Shown here one piece after another: positions 26,816 to 36,556 of a stretch of 64,000 nt of DNA. The notes beneath the pieces were generated by a model, which searched no databases, was not told the DNA's origin, and was given only the letters and a program-made list of their open reading frames with translations. The DNA is from Sphingobacteruim zhuxiongii. Lineage in GTDB: Bacteria; Bacteroidota; Bacteroidia; Sphingobacteriales; Sphingobacteriaceae. Both the position numbers and the translations under genes were made by a program. The stretch lies in the NCBI RefSeq assembly GCF_009557615.1, contig NZ_CP045652.1:2728001-2792000 (forward strand). The letters run 5' to 3'. Each line of letters begins with the position of its first letter. Position 1 is the stretch's first letter.

Positions 26816-28087
26816 TTATATTATTTGTTTTTTCATTTGACTTTCAAAACTCATCAATGCCGCAGATGAAGCATAAACACCAAACTCTACAGGTGCGACG
26901 CTCTCACTTTTATCACGGATTGCATGAAAGAAATTTTGAAAATGTAAAAAATGCGCATCTGGATATTCCGGATTTGCAGAGAATTGAACTTCGTAATCGG
27001 AGATTTTCCTCATCGCACCAAAGCCTGGAAGCTGAGCTAATCGTTCTTCCAATCCTTCCGTGTTTACTGTACCATGCGTTTTTATAGTTACAGTATCCCA
27101 AGTCACGCGCATAGTGCCTTTTAGCCCAATCATCGAAAAATCTGTACTTCCCCATTGCTTAGATACTCCATCTAAAACGTTGGCTCCTAGCGAAACCTTA
27201 AAGTGGCTTTTCTCATCCGGCATTGTATAGTCGAATAGTGAATAAATCAAGTCTGGCGTATCTCGACTGCCATCGTTGTAATATAATATATCACCGTCCG
27301 AATACACTTTCTTTGGCTGCTTACAGCCCGTAATGTAGTGGATGCTCGCTAAAACATGGACGAATAGATCGCCTGCAAGGCCAGTTCCATAGTCACTCCA
27401 ATTTCGCCATGCAAAGAAACGCTGTGGCGTAAATGCTTGCTTGGGAGCCTCACCAATAAACTGATCCCACCAAAGATTTGTTGGAGTGGCTTCTGCAGGC
27501 GCTTGAAAGCTATTCAACATTCCTGGCGCAGAGGAAAACCGCGCATCCACAAAATTCAACGGCCCAATAATACCGCTTTCCAGCAGTACCTTGGCAAGTT
27601 GAATTCCCACTGAAGAAACTCCTTGTGTACCCATCTGAAAAATCTTTCCACTTTGTTTCTGTGCCTTTATTAGGGCTTTTGCTTCTGAGCGCTTATGTAT
27701 AATTGGCTTTTCACAATACACGTGCTTACCACTGTTTAAAGCATCGACAGCAATTCGTTGATGCCAATGGTCTGGCGTCGCTATAATCACAGCGTCTATC
27801 GTTGGATCGGCAAGAATATTTTTATAGTTGCTTTCCAATTTTAGATGCTCCCCCCATTCTTTCTTCGCTGCGGCTAATCGTGGCTTATAAATATCACAAA
27901 CTGCTATTAATTCTGCTTGAGGCACACGAAGTGCAGTATTACAATCTGCAGAACCCATCCCTCCTTTTCCAATGAGTGCAAATCGAATCTTTTTTTCTGG
28001 GGCTTTTGTAAAGCTAAACAGCGTTGGGCTCAGTGTCAAAGATGCCCCGCATACACTGAGGTTATTAATAAAAGATCGTCTATTCAT
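26816..28087 (-). CDS. Secreted Gfo/Idh/MocA-family oxidoreductase
   Basis: The start was chosen at ATG 28085-28087 (MNRRSFINNLSVCGASLTLS) because it begins with a Tat-type RRSF signal; an ATG 24 bp upstream exists. 423 residues. The Rossmann start is RFALIGKGGMGSAD, followed by DAVIIATPDHWHQRIA and the EKPIIHK motif with its catalytic Lys region. It is NAD(P)-dependent and probably oxidises a sugar or glycoside, perhaps to the 3-keto form consumed by the DUF1080 protein. The ATG overlaps the stop of the upstream lipoprotein gene by 8 bp, so the genes are coupled. Confidence 0.9.
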   Translation of the reverse strand: MNRRSFINNLSVCGASLTLSPTLFSFTKAPEKKIRFALIGKGGMGSADCNTALRVPQAELIAVCDIYKPRLAAAKKEWGEHLKLESNYKNILADPTIDAVIIATPDHWHQRIAVDALNSGKHVYCEKPIIHKRSEAKALIKAQKQSGKIFQMGTQGVSSVGIQLAKVLLESGIIGPLNFVDARFSSAPGMLNSFQAPAEATPTNLWWDQFIGEAPKQAFTPQRFFAWRNWSDYGTGLAGDLFVHVLASIHYITGCKQPKKVYSDGDILYYNDGSRDTPDLIYSLFDYTMPDEKSHFKVSLGANVLDGVSKQWGSTDFSMIGLKGTMRVTWDTVTIKTHGTVNTEGLEERLAQLPGFGAMRKISDYEVQFSANPEYPDAHFLHFQNFFHAIRDKSESVAPVEFGVYASSAALMSFESQMKKQII

Positions 28088-28997
28088 AGTAGTTAAATGG
28101 TATAAGTACAATGTTATCAGTCGGGTGTATTTTGCTTTGAGAAACCTGCTCTATTTTTAGCGGCAACAAGTATTTTCCATACTTATTGGCAAGCTTACTT
28201 TTCAAAATTTGAAACGTATAATTCCCATAATTTACACCTTGAATAATCTCCCCGGTAGTTTGCAGTGAAACAGCATCTGTTGGTAGCATCACGTAATTCG
28301 AACTATGGGTAGCATTGTATTCGGCAATCAAACTTGAACTGTTGGCGGGAATACCTAAGGTATATTGAACAGCTCCGTTCGCGGGATAATTGATTTCAAT
28401 TTTATTGATAAAATGTAGTATATCTTGTGATTTCGATGTAATGTCATTATTCTCTGTTCTGAAGCCTGGATTACTGAAATAGATATATGGTTCTATAATC
28501 GTCGGCAGCACTAAGGTTTGCATTTTTGCGGAATCCCGTTCTCCAGGGTTTAGATTGGTGACCTCACAAGGAATCACAAAAGTAACACCTGGTTCATTCG
28601 CTAAGGCTGCACGATATTTCACTACATCGATTATAAATTCAAATACAGCTTCTCGCGAATCAGTAGGTATATTAAGCTCGCCCGCCTGTAGTGTATACAC
28701 AGAAGTTGGAAGCGCTTTATAATCGGTTAGATTAGCTGTATTGTAAGCCGATAAGACATTGGGGCTAACGTCAAGGCGCACCTTTCTCTCCGTCTGTCCT
28801 ACACCGGATTTCACGACAATCACTTTCGCAGTCGCTTGATCAAAATTGTAAACCTGTGTTTCGTTCAAACCAGACTTCAGTAAGTAGACACGATCGTCTA
28901 CCATATTATTTAGCAAGGTATCCTCGCAGGCATAAAAATGTGCAAACGTGATCAGGCTACATAGTATTAGTAAATACTGCTTTAATTTGTTTCTCAT
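28080..28997 (-). CDS. DUF1735-type (BT_3987-like) surface lipoprotein
   Basis: 305 residues from ATG 28995-28997 (MRNKLKQYLLILCSLITF). The frame extends 9 codons upstream into the SusD gene, so the shorter start is preferred. The lipoprotein signal ends FYACEDTLLN. Two beta-sandwich domains follow the pattern of DUF1735/DUF4361 proteins: VRLDVSPNVLSAYN and LTDYKALPTSVYTL in the first, and LGIPANSSSLIAEYNA with NYVMLPTDAVSL in the second. It probably binds glycan at the cell surface with the SusC/SusD pair. It starts 16 bp after the SusD stop. Confidence 0.8.
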   Translation of the reverse strand: MRNKLKQYLLILCSLITFAHFYACEDTLLNNMVDDRVYLLKSGLNETQVYNFDQATAKVIVVKSGVGQTERKVRLDVSPNVLSAYNTANLTDYKALPTSVYTLQAGELNIPTDSREAVFEFIIDVVKYRAALANEPGVTFVIPCEVTNLNPGERDSAKMQTLVLPTIIEPYIYFSNPGFRTENNDITSKSQDILHFINKIEINYPANGAVQYTLGIPANSSSLIAEYNATHSSNYVMLPTDAVSLQTTGEIIQGVNYGNYTFQILKSKLANKYGKYLLPLKIEQVSQSKIHPTDNIVLIPFNYYE

Positions 28998-29013
28998 AAT
29001 TACTCGATTTAGC

Positions 29014-30852
29014 TTACCAACCATAATTTTGCGTCAGATTACTCATTTCACTCAACTGATCTTGATGAATTGGGAAAAAGTAGTGTTTCAGTTGAAACAA
29101 GCGCTTGCCAGGGAATATCGCATTGGTTCTTGTCCAAGAACCTTCGAAGCTAGTAGACGCTAGATTTCTAGTAAAAAATGACTCATTCAATTCCTTTTCT
29201 GCAATCATCCAAGTTCTCACATCATGATATCGGTGATTTTCAAATGCCAACTCCACCATACGTTCTTTACGCAAGAGCTCGCGCAATAAATCTTTGTTAC
29301 CCTTAACCTCTGGATAGGCTTCTTCAAGATTATTTAAGCCTGAACGTTTACGAATCAGATTCACATATTTAAGTGCTTCGGCTTCATTGCGATTTGGTTT
29401 CTCATTGCAAGCTTCTGCATAGTTCAAGTAGATTTCGCCCAGTCTGAAGTAAGACCACGAAAACTGTCCCCATTTTCCTTCCTCGATGTCGTTCGTCGGA
29501 TCACTCATGCGACGCCATAAATAGCCAGTTTTTACGCAGTCCCCAGTTTGGGTATAAGAAGAGGTTCCTCCCGTAAAAAAAGTGACTAACTTCCGTCCTT
29601 GGAAAGTATTGATCCAATACATCCCGTTTGCCAAAACGGAAGCGTAGAAACGTGCATCTCGTCCCACAATGGAATTATGTGCTTTAATAGGTGCATAGTT
29701 ATCGATCGGATGTGTAAAATTCTCTGTAAAGCCGGTCTCAGAATAACCCGACCTCGCGTCGACGATAGGCGCGCCATTCGTTTGATACCCCGTAACAGGA
29801 AAACGACCTGTCTCTGCCATAGGATAACTGTCTACAAGTTTTAATGATGGTGAAAATCCTCCATAACCTTCTTTCACTACACGTGGAGGAGCTGACCTGA
29901 CATTGTAAGCATAACCTGAATTAATCCAACGTCCCCAAATAATTTCTGAATTCCATTCTTCAAAAAAGACGCCTGAGTATGATTTTATTGCCTTTCGCAT
30001 CGGGTCAGTCTCTGTTTTGTCTTCGTACAAGGCGTACTGATTTAAATCGATTACGTCTTTTGCAGCTTGTGCAGCAAGCTCCCATTTATTTGGATCAGCC
30101 ACTTGTGGAAACAAATTCTCACCATCTTTATTCTTTAGCCCTGTTAAGAATTTAGCACCATTGAATAACGGTCTAGCCATATACAAAAGCAATTCGCCCT
30201 TCGCTGCCATGGCGGCTCCTTTGGTCAGGCGTCCCATCCAAGCTTGATCAGTAATGCGTGTAGGTAGCACGGCAATAGCCTTCTCATATTCAGAAAGGAT
30301 GAATTCAACATTATAGGAAAGTGTATGTCGATCGATCTCTTCGGATTTAATTTTCACATCAGAATCTTGATCACCCCAAATGTATACTGGTCCATATCGA
30401 CGCAACAGACAAAAATAAAAGTAGGCGCGTAAAAAGCGTGCTTCTGCTTTCATCGCATCCTTGGTCCCCTGACCGAGTTCGACGTTCTTATCAACGTTAT
30501 TCATAAAGATCGTAGCCTGATTGATACCTCGATAATTATGTGCCCATACTTGATAGTCCGATGTTGTCGTTCCCCAGGATCCGCTATTGATATTAATCCA
30601 TGGAACCCAAGCAAGCCAAGAGAAAAGAGCTTCGTCACTCAATGGAACCATCCCTCCTTCTCCAGAGACCATATCACTCTCGTCGGGAAGATAACCATAC
30701 ACTTGCGCTAGATAAGCTTCTGTCGTCTGTCGCTTGTTAAAGACCTCATCCATCGTCATTTGATTCTGAAGTTCTACTTCCAAATATTTATCACAGGAAC
30801 CTAGCGCCAGTAGTGATAGAAGTAATATTGTTGTATAAATAAATCTTTTCAT
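29014..30852 (-). CDS. SusD/RagB-family outer-membrane lipoprotein
   Basis: 612 residues. The lipoprotein signal LLLSLLALGSC is followed by DKYLEVELQNQMTMDEVF. The TPR-like core includes AEARFLRAYFYFCLLRRYGP, and the C-terminal SusD domain includes YFRLGEIYLNYAEACNEKPN and VNLIRKRSGL, both classic. It forms the lid over the SusC barrel and captures the substrate at the surface. It lies 10 bp downstream of susC. Confidence 0.95.
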   Translation of the reverse strand: MKRFIYTTILLLSLLALGSCDKYLEVELQNQMTMDEVFNKRQTTEAYLAQVYGYLPDESDMVSGEGGMVPLSDEALFSWLAWVPWININSGSWGTTTSDYQVWAHNYRGINQATIFMNNVDKNVELGQGTKDAMKAEARFLRAYFYFCLLRRYGPVYIWGDQDSDVKIKSEEIDRHTLSYNVEFILSEYEKAIAVLPTRITDQAWMGRLTKGAAMAAKGELLLYMARPLFNGAKFLTGLKNKDGENLFPQVADPNKWELAAQAAKDVIDLNQYALYEDKTETDPMRKAIKSYSGVFFEEWNSEIIWGRWINSGYAYNVRSAPPRVVKEGYGGFSPSLKLVDSYPMAETGRFPVTGYQTNGAPIVDARSGYSETGFTENFTHPIDNYAPIKAHNSIVGRDARFYASVLANGMYWINTFQGRKLVTFFTGGTSSYTQTGDCVKTGYLWRRMSDPTNDIEEGKWGQFSWSYFRLGEIYLNYAEACNEKPNRNEAEALKYVNLIRKRSGLNNLEEAYPEVKGNKDLLRELLRKERMVELAFENHRYHDVRTWMIAEKELNESFFTRNLASTSFEGSWTRTNAIFPGKRLFQLKHYFFPIHQDQLSEMSNLTQNYGW

Positions 30853-30862
30853 GTCCTAATCC

Positions 30863-33800
30863 TTATAAAATCACGTTCAAACCAAAATTGAAAACTCGCA
30901 TCTGTGGATAGATTCCTCCATAAGAAGTATCGAGCTCCGGATCCCAAAGCTTAAACTTGCTGAAAGTAAATACATTTTGCCCTTGAATATATAGGCGTAA
31001 AGAGGAAAGCTTAATAGGTTCTATCCAGCTTTTTGGAAAGTTATATCCGAACTCTAAATTTTTCAAGCGTAGAAAACTCATGTCGCGTTGCCAGAATGTT
31101 GAGGATTGCGTATTGTTCCGATTCTCCACCATTGACAACCTCGGATACTCAGCATTTCGATCGGGGTTTCGTGCAGACCAACGCTTGTCGGCTACATCCG
31201 AATAGATCTGTCCATACACCAATATATTTCCACTCGAACCATAAAGAGGGCCTCCGCCGATTACTCGTGTCACATTATTCACTCCATGGAAGAATGCCGA
31301 AAGATCAAAACCTTTATAGCCGACACTCGCACCAAAACCATAGTTAATTTCTGGAATATGCGTATCGCCAATTGCGACCACATCATAAGAATCGATGATA
31401 CCATCTCCATTAATATCTTGATACTTAATATCCCCTGGTTTTACAGTGGAGAACTTTTGTTCTGGACTATTCGCTATTTCATCATAGGATTCGAATAATC
31501 CCAATGAAATTAGTCCGCGTTGCTGATACAATCGTTGCCCTACTTCAGATTGGTAATCCCAGATAGGAGTCGGTTTATCGTCATATAACTTCTTATTTCT
31601 GTTATACGTGAAATTTCCACGGACACGCATTGTCACATTCTCTGTATTATGCATAAATTCTAACGATCCATCAACACCTTGATTTTGCATCTCACCCAGA
31701 TTTACATATTGCTTCACATTCACACCAACCACCGATGGAACATTCTCTTGTAGTATGTAAATACCATCACGTTTTTCGAAAAAATAATCTGCTATCACGG
31801 TAAGCTTATTCCAGATACCGAGTTCAAATCCGATATTCTTCTTAATAGCGCTTTCCCAAGATACATTAGGATTTCCGGGATGTCCAGTAGCAATTCCGCC
31901 AACCCATTGCTGCCCTGTACTACCAAAATGATAGCCTCCAGTCCATGCCATTTCTGAATTATAGGCGAAGCGTCGATCCCCTCCAATCTGATCATTTCCA
32001 ATTTCTCCCATCGACCCACGTAGCTTTAACATATTGACTGCAGGTAGAGCTTCTTTGAAAAATGATTCCTCAGAAATCATATAGCCCAATGCTAAAGAAG
32101 GGAAGAATCCAAATCGCTTTCCTGGAGCGAAGTTTTCTGAGCCATTGTAGCCAAAGTTTCCTTCAATAAAATATTTGTTCGCGTAACTATAGGTAACCCT
32201 TGATGCGACCCCCATGTTCCGATAAGGGAATGCCGCGATATAATCCCCTGGAAAATTATTCGTGCGCTGACGCATGCTGAATAGAAACAAACCACCCACA
32301 CGATGTTTATCCGCAAACACATTATCGTACATTAGAGATGATTCAAAATTGATAGCACGCTCACCTCTATTTGAACGAGCCAAGCTTAGGTAGTCCGAAC
32401 CATCGGCATTCTTCTTGAGAATTAAATTACCATCCGCATCTCTTCCCGTAGCATAGTAAGTAGCTGGGTTCTTTCGTTTATCCAATGTTGCTCCATTAAA
32501 AGCATCCCAAGAGAATTTTGCGTTTGCTTTCAAACCTGGCGTTATTAGATTACTGAAGTCTTGTGTAATATTTAACAGGGATTGTGCATTATTCCAAAAG
32601 TCTTGTGTAAAACCACGGCTATTCAATGCATAGTATGGGTTTTGACCAACTAAAGGTTGTGCATGAGTCCCATCAGAATATACGGTAGGAATAGCAATAG
32701 GCGTGGTATGTAATACCATTTCATACATGGTACCCATATCGACTCCTAAGCGATTTTTCGTTTCATATTGATTCGATAGATTTAATCCCAAATCAGTCGA
32801 TGGGCTTAACTTAATATCGACATTTGATCGAAAGTTCACTTTGTCATAATTGACAGAAGGATCATAGTTTGGACTTTTCTCAGGCTTAAAAATCCCATTT
32901 TCAACAATGTACGATCCAGAAACATAGTATTTGATCTTATCACCTCCACCGGTTACATTGACGTTCAGACGATCAGTCGTTGTATTCTCTTTGAAGATCT
33001 CCTTCATCCAATCGACATTCGGATACAGGTCAGTATCGACATTATTTACATAAAGATCTTTCAGTTCTTGTGGGAAAGCATAGCGATTGGCCCCTTCAAA
33101 ATTAATGTCGTTGTAATAGTCAATCCATTGAGAAGCGTTTGCTAATTTTGGTAGACTAGTCGGACTCAATACACCACGTTCAAAACGCGCATTGATGACG
33201 GGTTTGTCAAGCGTACGACCGCGTTTGGTCGTAACAAGGACAATGCCATTCGCTCCTCGAACGCCATACACTGCTGTTGCCGTCGCGTCTTTTAGAATTG
33301 AAAAAGACTCGACATCTTCGGGATCTACCAAATCCAATTGACGCTCAATACCGTCCACTAATATTAACGGACTATTATTAGCGCCAAAGCTCCCAACCCC
33401 ACGAATCCAAAACGCAGCCCCTGAACCTGGTTCACCTGAACGTTGAACCGATACAACGCCAGCCATTTGCCCAGCTAAGCTACTCGAAATCTTCGCTACA
33501 GGAACTTTTAAATCCTGCGTTTTCACCGTGGTAATCGCGCCAATGATACTTGCTTTACGCTGCGTACCATAGGCAACAACCACCGCCTCTTCAAGCGCCG
33601 AAACATCAGACTCTAACTGTACATTCAAGTTATTGCTTTGGCTCAACTCAACTTCCTTCGGCTTATACCCGACAAGCGAGAAGACCAATGAGATAGTATT
33701 GTTTGGAACAGCTAATATGTAACGCCCTTGACTATTCGTCGTCGTCCCTGTGGAAGTGCCTTTGACGAGCACACTCACTCCTTCCAATATCGCACCTTCG

Positions 33801-34246
33801 GCGTTGGTGACTAGCCCCGATAAAGTGCGTTGTTGACTTTGACTCTCCGAGGTGCGATTATTCCGAACGAGCAGATTAGGTACAGCTGCCGAAGGACGAA
33901 TCAATACAGTATTTTTATCAATTTCATAACTTAGATTCTGATCCTTTAAGATCACATCCAAGACGTCCCTAAGGTCCTTATTTAACATATTGAGCGAAAC
34001 GCGCTTACCTTTGCGGATGCTCTTATTGTTATACAAAAAGTCGTAACCAGACTGCTTTTGCACTTCGTCCAGAATATTCATCAATGTTTCATTCTTAACA
34101 TTGATAGAAACTTTCTGACCATAACTAGTAGCATATACATGTACCATGGTTACGACTAAGATTATCATTATTATCTTCATCCTAATTAAGATTTTAATCA
34201 AGATTCCTTGCCTAAAAAGACATAATTCTTCAATCGTTTTATACAT
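30863..34246 (-). CDS. SusC/RagA TonB-dependent transporter with STN domain
   Basis: 1127 residues from ATG 34246; an internal ATG at residue 23 (MKIIMIILVVTMVHVY) may be the true start of the signal peptide. The domains in order are: STN secretin/TonB N-terminal domain at about 45-115 (LMNILDEVQKQSGYDFLYNN), carboxypeptidase-D-like domain (GLVTNAEGAILEGVSVLVKG), TonB box region ALEEAVVVAYGTQ, plug (FSILKDATATAVYGVRGANG), and a 22-strand barrel ending FNFGLNVIL. The STN domain contacts FecR and so signals substrate binding to the ECF sigma factor encoded just upstream. Confidence 0.95.
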   Translation of the reverse strand: MYKTIEELCLFRQGILIKILIRMKIIMIILVVTMVHVYATSYGQKVSINVKNETLMNILDEVQKQSGYDFLYNNKSIRKGKRVSLNMLNKDLRDVLDVILKDQNLSYEIDKNTVLIRPSAAVPNLLVRNNRTSESQSQQRTLSGLVTNAEGAILEGVSVLVKGTSTGTTTNSQGRYILAVPNNTISLVFSLVGYKPKEVELSQSNNLNVQLESDVSALEEAVVVAYGTQRKASIIGAITTVKTQDLKVPVAKISSSLAGQMAGVVSVQRSGEPGSGAAFWIRGVGSFGANNSPLILVDGIERQLDLVDPEDVESFSILKDATATAVYGVRGANGIVLVTTKRGRTLDKPVINARFERGVLSPTSLPKLANASQWIDYYNDINFEGANRYAFPQELKDLYVNNVDTDLYPNVDWMKEIFKENTTTDRLNVNVTGGGDKIKYYVSGSYIVENGIFKPEKSPNYDPSVNYDKVNFRSNVDIKLSPSTDLGLNLSNQYETKNRLGVDMGTMYEMVLHTTPIAIPTVYSDGTHAQPLVGQNPYYALNSRGFTQDFWNNAQSLLNITQDFSNLITPGLKANAKFSWDAFNGATLDKRKNPATYYATGRDADGNLILKKNADGSDYLSLARSNRGERAINFESSLMYDNVFADKHRVGGLFLFSMRQRTNNFPGDYIAAFPYRNMGVASRVTYSYANKYFIEGNFGYNGSENFAPGKRFGFFPSLALGYMISEESFFKEALPAVNMLKLRGSMGEIGNDQIGGDRRFAYNSEMAWTGGYHFGSTGQQWVGGIATGHPGNPNVSWESAIKKNIGFELGIWNKLTVIADYFFEKRDGIYILQENVPSVVGVNVKQYVNLGEMQNQGVDGSLEFMHNTENVTMRVRGNFTYNRNKKLYDDKPTPIWDYQSEVGQRLYQQRGLISLGLFESYDEIANSPEQKFSTVKPGDIKYQDINGDGIIDSYDVVAIGDTHIPEINYGFGASVGYKGFDLSAFFHGVNNVTRVIGGGPLYGSSGNILVYGQIYSDVADKRWSARNPDRNAEYPRLSMVENRNNTQSSTFWQRDMSFLRLKNLEFGYNFPKSWIEPIKLSSLRLYIQGQNVFTFSKFKLWDPELDTSYGGIYPQMRVFNFGLNVIL

Positions 34247-34355
34247 TTGTAAAGTTTGGTGTAATTGGTTAATCGATAAAATTGGTCAATAGATGCACTA
34301 AACATCATCGGGAGTGTTCGCAGCACTTCCGATTCGTTTTTCATAGCTAATATAT

Positions 34356-35528
34356 TTACATAACAAGGACCCTCCCATCCTGTATTTTAAATTTATAAGT
34401 TGAAATTTTTTCTATTTGTATGAGTAGCTCTTTTAAACTCTTAGTACGCTTGATCATACCAGAGAACTCCTCGTCAGAGTGACGAGCATAATCTACCTTT
34501 CCGATATCATACCATTCGGAAATCTTCGCAATGACCACCTCAATTTGATCATCATCAAAACGAAAATATCCCTCTTTCCACGCTAGTATGGATTTTAAAT
34601 CCGCTTGTTGGATTGCGATGCCTGAAGAATGATCTGTGCTAATCGATCGAAAACCTGGCTTCAAGGTACGTTTTGTATCACCAGCTTGTACTTCGACACT
34701 ACCTTCAACCAAGGTGGTCTCAACACGGCTGCTTTCTTTCTTACTCTGAATGTTAAATTGAGTTCCTAAAACTTTGATTTGAGTCTTATTCGCATGAACA
34801 ATAAATGGTCGTTGCTTATTTGGGGAAACATCTAAAAATGCCTCGCCTGCAATAGCTATTTCGCGTTGATTTGCAGCGAAGGAAGCGGGATAAGTAACCG
34901 ACGCACCCGAGTTAAGCCAAACACGCGTACCGTCTTCTAATTCCAATTGTAATGAGCTACCCTTTGGGGAGATAAACGTTCGAGATTCTGAAACAGCCGA
35001 AGGAACCTTCGATAATTTAAACAAGCGATTCCCATTCTCATCTTTTGTAATATACAGCCCCTCTTCCTTCAGGCTATCGCCAGTGGATTGTTCAATTTGG
35101 AACGTTTTCCCGTCGGTTCGCTGAATAGTTGGCAAGGCTTCATCTTGAAGCTTGATGTCATTCTTGGAAATAACTTGCAGGCTTCGGACAGACGATTCTT
35201 GTCGTGCGTAAAATAGATAAAAACCTAGAAATAAAACGATAGCTGCAGCAGTGCCAGCGAGCCATTTCAAAGAAAATTTGGTCAATAACGATTCACGCTC
35301 TTTTTTATTTTCTATTTGGTCAAGAATTGTGGTCAGAATAGCTTCTTTCTCGTAAGCTTCCGATTGTGCTTTTCTCAACTGAATCTCTTCCAAGTGGCTC
35401 TCCACCAAGAAATCAAATTCCGCTTCATCGCAATCGTCAAGTAATGTCAAGAATTCTTCCAGTTCCGTTTTTGAAAGATGACTCGACATATAACGATCAA
35501 AAAGACTTATCAATCTTTGATTGCTCAT
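34356..35528 (-). CDS. FecR-type anti-sigma factor
   Basis: 390 residues. A cytosolic N-terminal part with DDCDEAEFDFLVESHLEE is followed by one membrane span, LAGTAAAIVLFLGFYLFYA, then the periplasmic FecR domain (FISPKGSSLQLELEDGTRVW, LNSGASVTYPASF, GEAFLDVSPNKQRPFIVHA) and the DUF4974 C-terminal domain with AWKEGYFRFDDDQIEVVIAK. It holds the ECF sigma factor inactive until SusC signals. It lies between the sigma gene (103 bp gap) and susC. Confidence 0.93.
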   Translation of the reverse strand: MSNQRLISLFDRYMSSHLSKTELEEFLTLLDDCDEAEFDFLVESHLEEIQLRKAQSEAYEKEAILTTILDQIENKKERESLLTKFSLKWLAGTAAAIVLFLGFYLFYARQESSVRSLQVISKNDIKLQDEALPTIQRTDGKTFQIEQSTGDSLKEEGLYITKDENGNRLFKLSKVPSAVSESRTFISPKGSSLQLELEDGTRVWLNSGASVTYPASFAANQREIAIAGEAFLDVSPNKQRPFIVHANKTQIKVLGTQFNIQSKKESSRVETTLVEGSVEVQAGDTKRTLKPGFRSISTDHSSGIAIQQADLKSILAWKEGYFRFDDDQIEVVIAKISEWYDIGKVDYARHSDEEFSGMIKRTKSLKELLIQIEKISTYKFKIQDGRVLVM

Positions 35529-35631
35529 AATTTAGTATATCGTTAAATTGGTTGAAGGACTTTGTTCCCCTTCTCTATAAACAATACACCGTAAAAAAAT
35601 AGAAGGACTAGTGAGTTTAAAAAAAATAGAA

Positions 35632-36219
35632 TTATTTTTCCAAAAGATACATAATGAATAATAAGTGCAGTGCGTCTTTGCTTAGCGAAGAATTCCGTAG
35701 AGTCTTGAGCGCCTGAACGATATGATTCTTCACCGTATTGGGTGAGATTTGCAGCTCTTCGGCGATCTCTTTATACGACATGCCCTCCACTTTGCTCATT
35801 ATGATAGCTCGCTCTTGTTGCAAGGGTAATTCTGAGAAACACGCTTTAATGTTGGCAGCAAGCTCTTTATTTAAGAATGGTTGATCGGCAGATTCCGAAT
35901 GGTGTTGAACATAGGTTAACAGACGTTCAAAGGCCTCTTCTGACCTACGAATGCTGCGTAATTTATTCAGCGAAGCACGCTTTGTTAACGTGTAGAGAAA
36001 AGGCCAAATTGGCTTATTGACATCCAACTCATCACGTACATTCCAAAGACGCAGATAGACTTCTTGCACTAAATCCTCGCTCCACCCCGAATCCTTTAAA
36101 AGCATAAACGCTAACTGATATACTTGATCCGTATAAATTGCGTAAATATGTGCAAGCGCATAAGCATCCCCATTCTTGAGGTCAATAATCGTTTGAATAT
36201 CAACTTTTGCGTGATTCAT
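35632..36219 (-). CDS. ECF RNA polymerase sigma factor
   Basis: 195 residues. Region 2 has DQVYQLAFMLLKDSGWSEDL and VQEVYLRLWNVRDEL. Region 4 has ELPLQQERAIIMSKVEGMSY and KEIAEELQISPNTVKNHIVQ. This is the Bacteroidota FecI-like group that pairs with FecR and an STN-bearing SusC. It presumably drives the downstream susC operon. It is the first gene of the block. Confidence 0.95.
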   Translation of the reverse strand: MNHAKVDIQTIIDLKNGDAYALAHIYAIYTDQVYQLAFMLLKDSGWSEDLVQEVYLRLWNVRDELDVNKPIWPFLYTLTKRASLNKLRSIRRSEEAFERLLTYVQHHSESADQPFLNKELAANIKACFSELPLQQERAIIMSKVEGMSYKEIAEELQISPNTVKNHIVQALKTLRNSSLSKDALHLLFIMYLLEK

Positions 36220-36556
36220 AATAAAAGTTCAGGTTCAATAGATAGCTTTGCTACGAGCATCCTACTGTTGGACGATGTCCAGTACAATGGTAACAAAAAT
36301 AAATTTAATTTCTTGATCCTCACAAAAGTCTTTGAATTCTTTAGTTATAAACTCTAGACAATTATATGTTCAAATACCCCTCCTTTTACTCGATGAAGTA
36401 ATTTCTCCTTTATTATTATACTCCTTGAGATTATTGACAATTTGATAATGCAAAAAACTACCACTTTTCATCATGACCAACAAACTCACCAAACACACTA
36501 AACTCCTGAAAAAAAAGCTGTTTTACTCAAGACACCAAGTCTTCCATCAATGAACA
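36220..36556. other. Intergenic upstream of ECF sigma gene
   Basis: About 340 bp holding the ECF sigma gene promoter region and the 3' flank of the barrel gene. No gene, and no convincing hairpin, was seen. Confidence 0.4.

Noticed and set aside
26761..27087. Plus-strand 108-codon frame opposite the DUF1080 and Gfo genes
   Set aside because: Antisense to well-supported genes; shadow frame.
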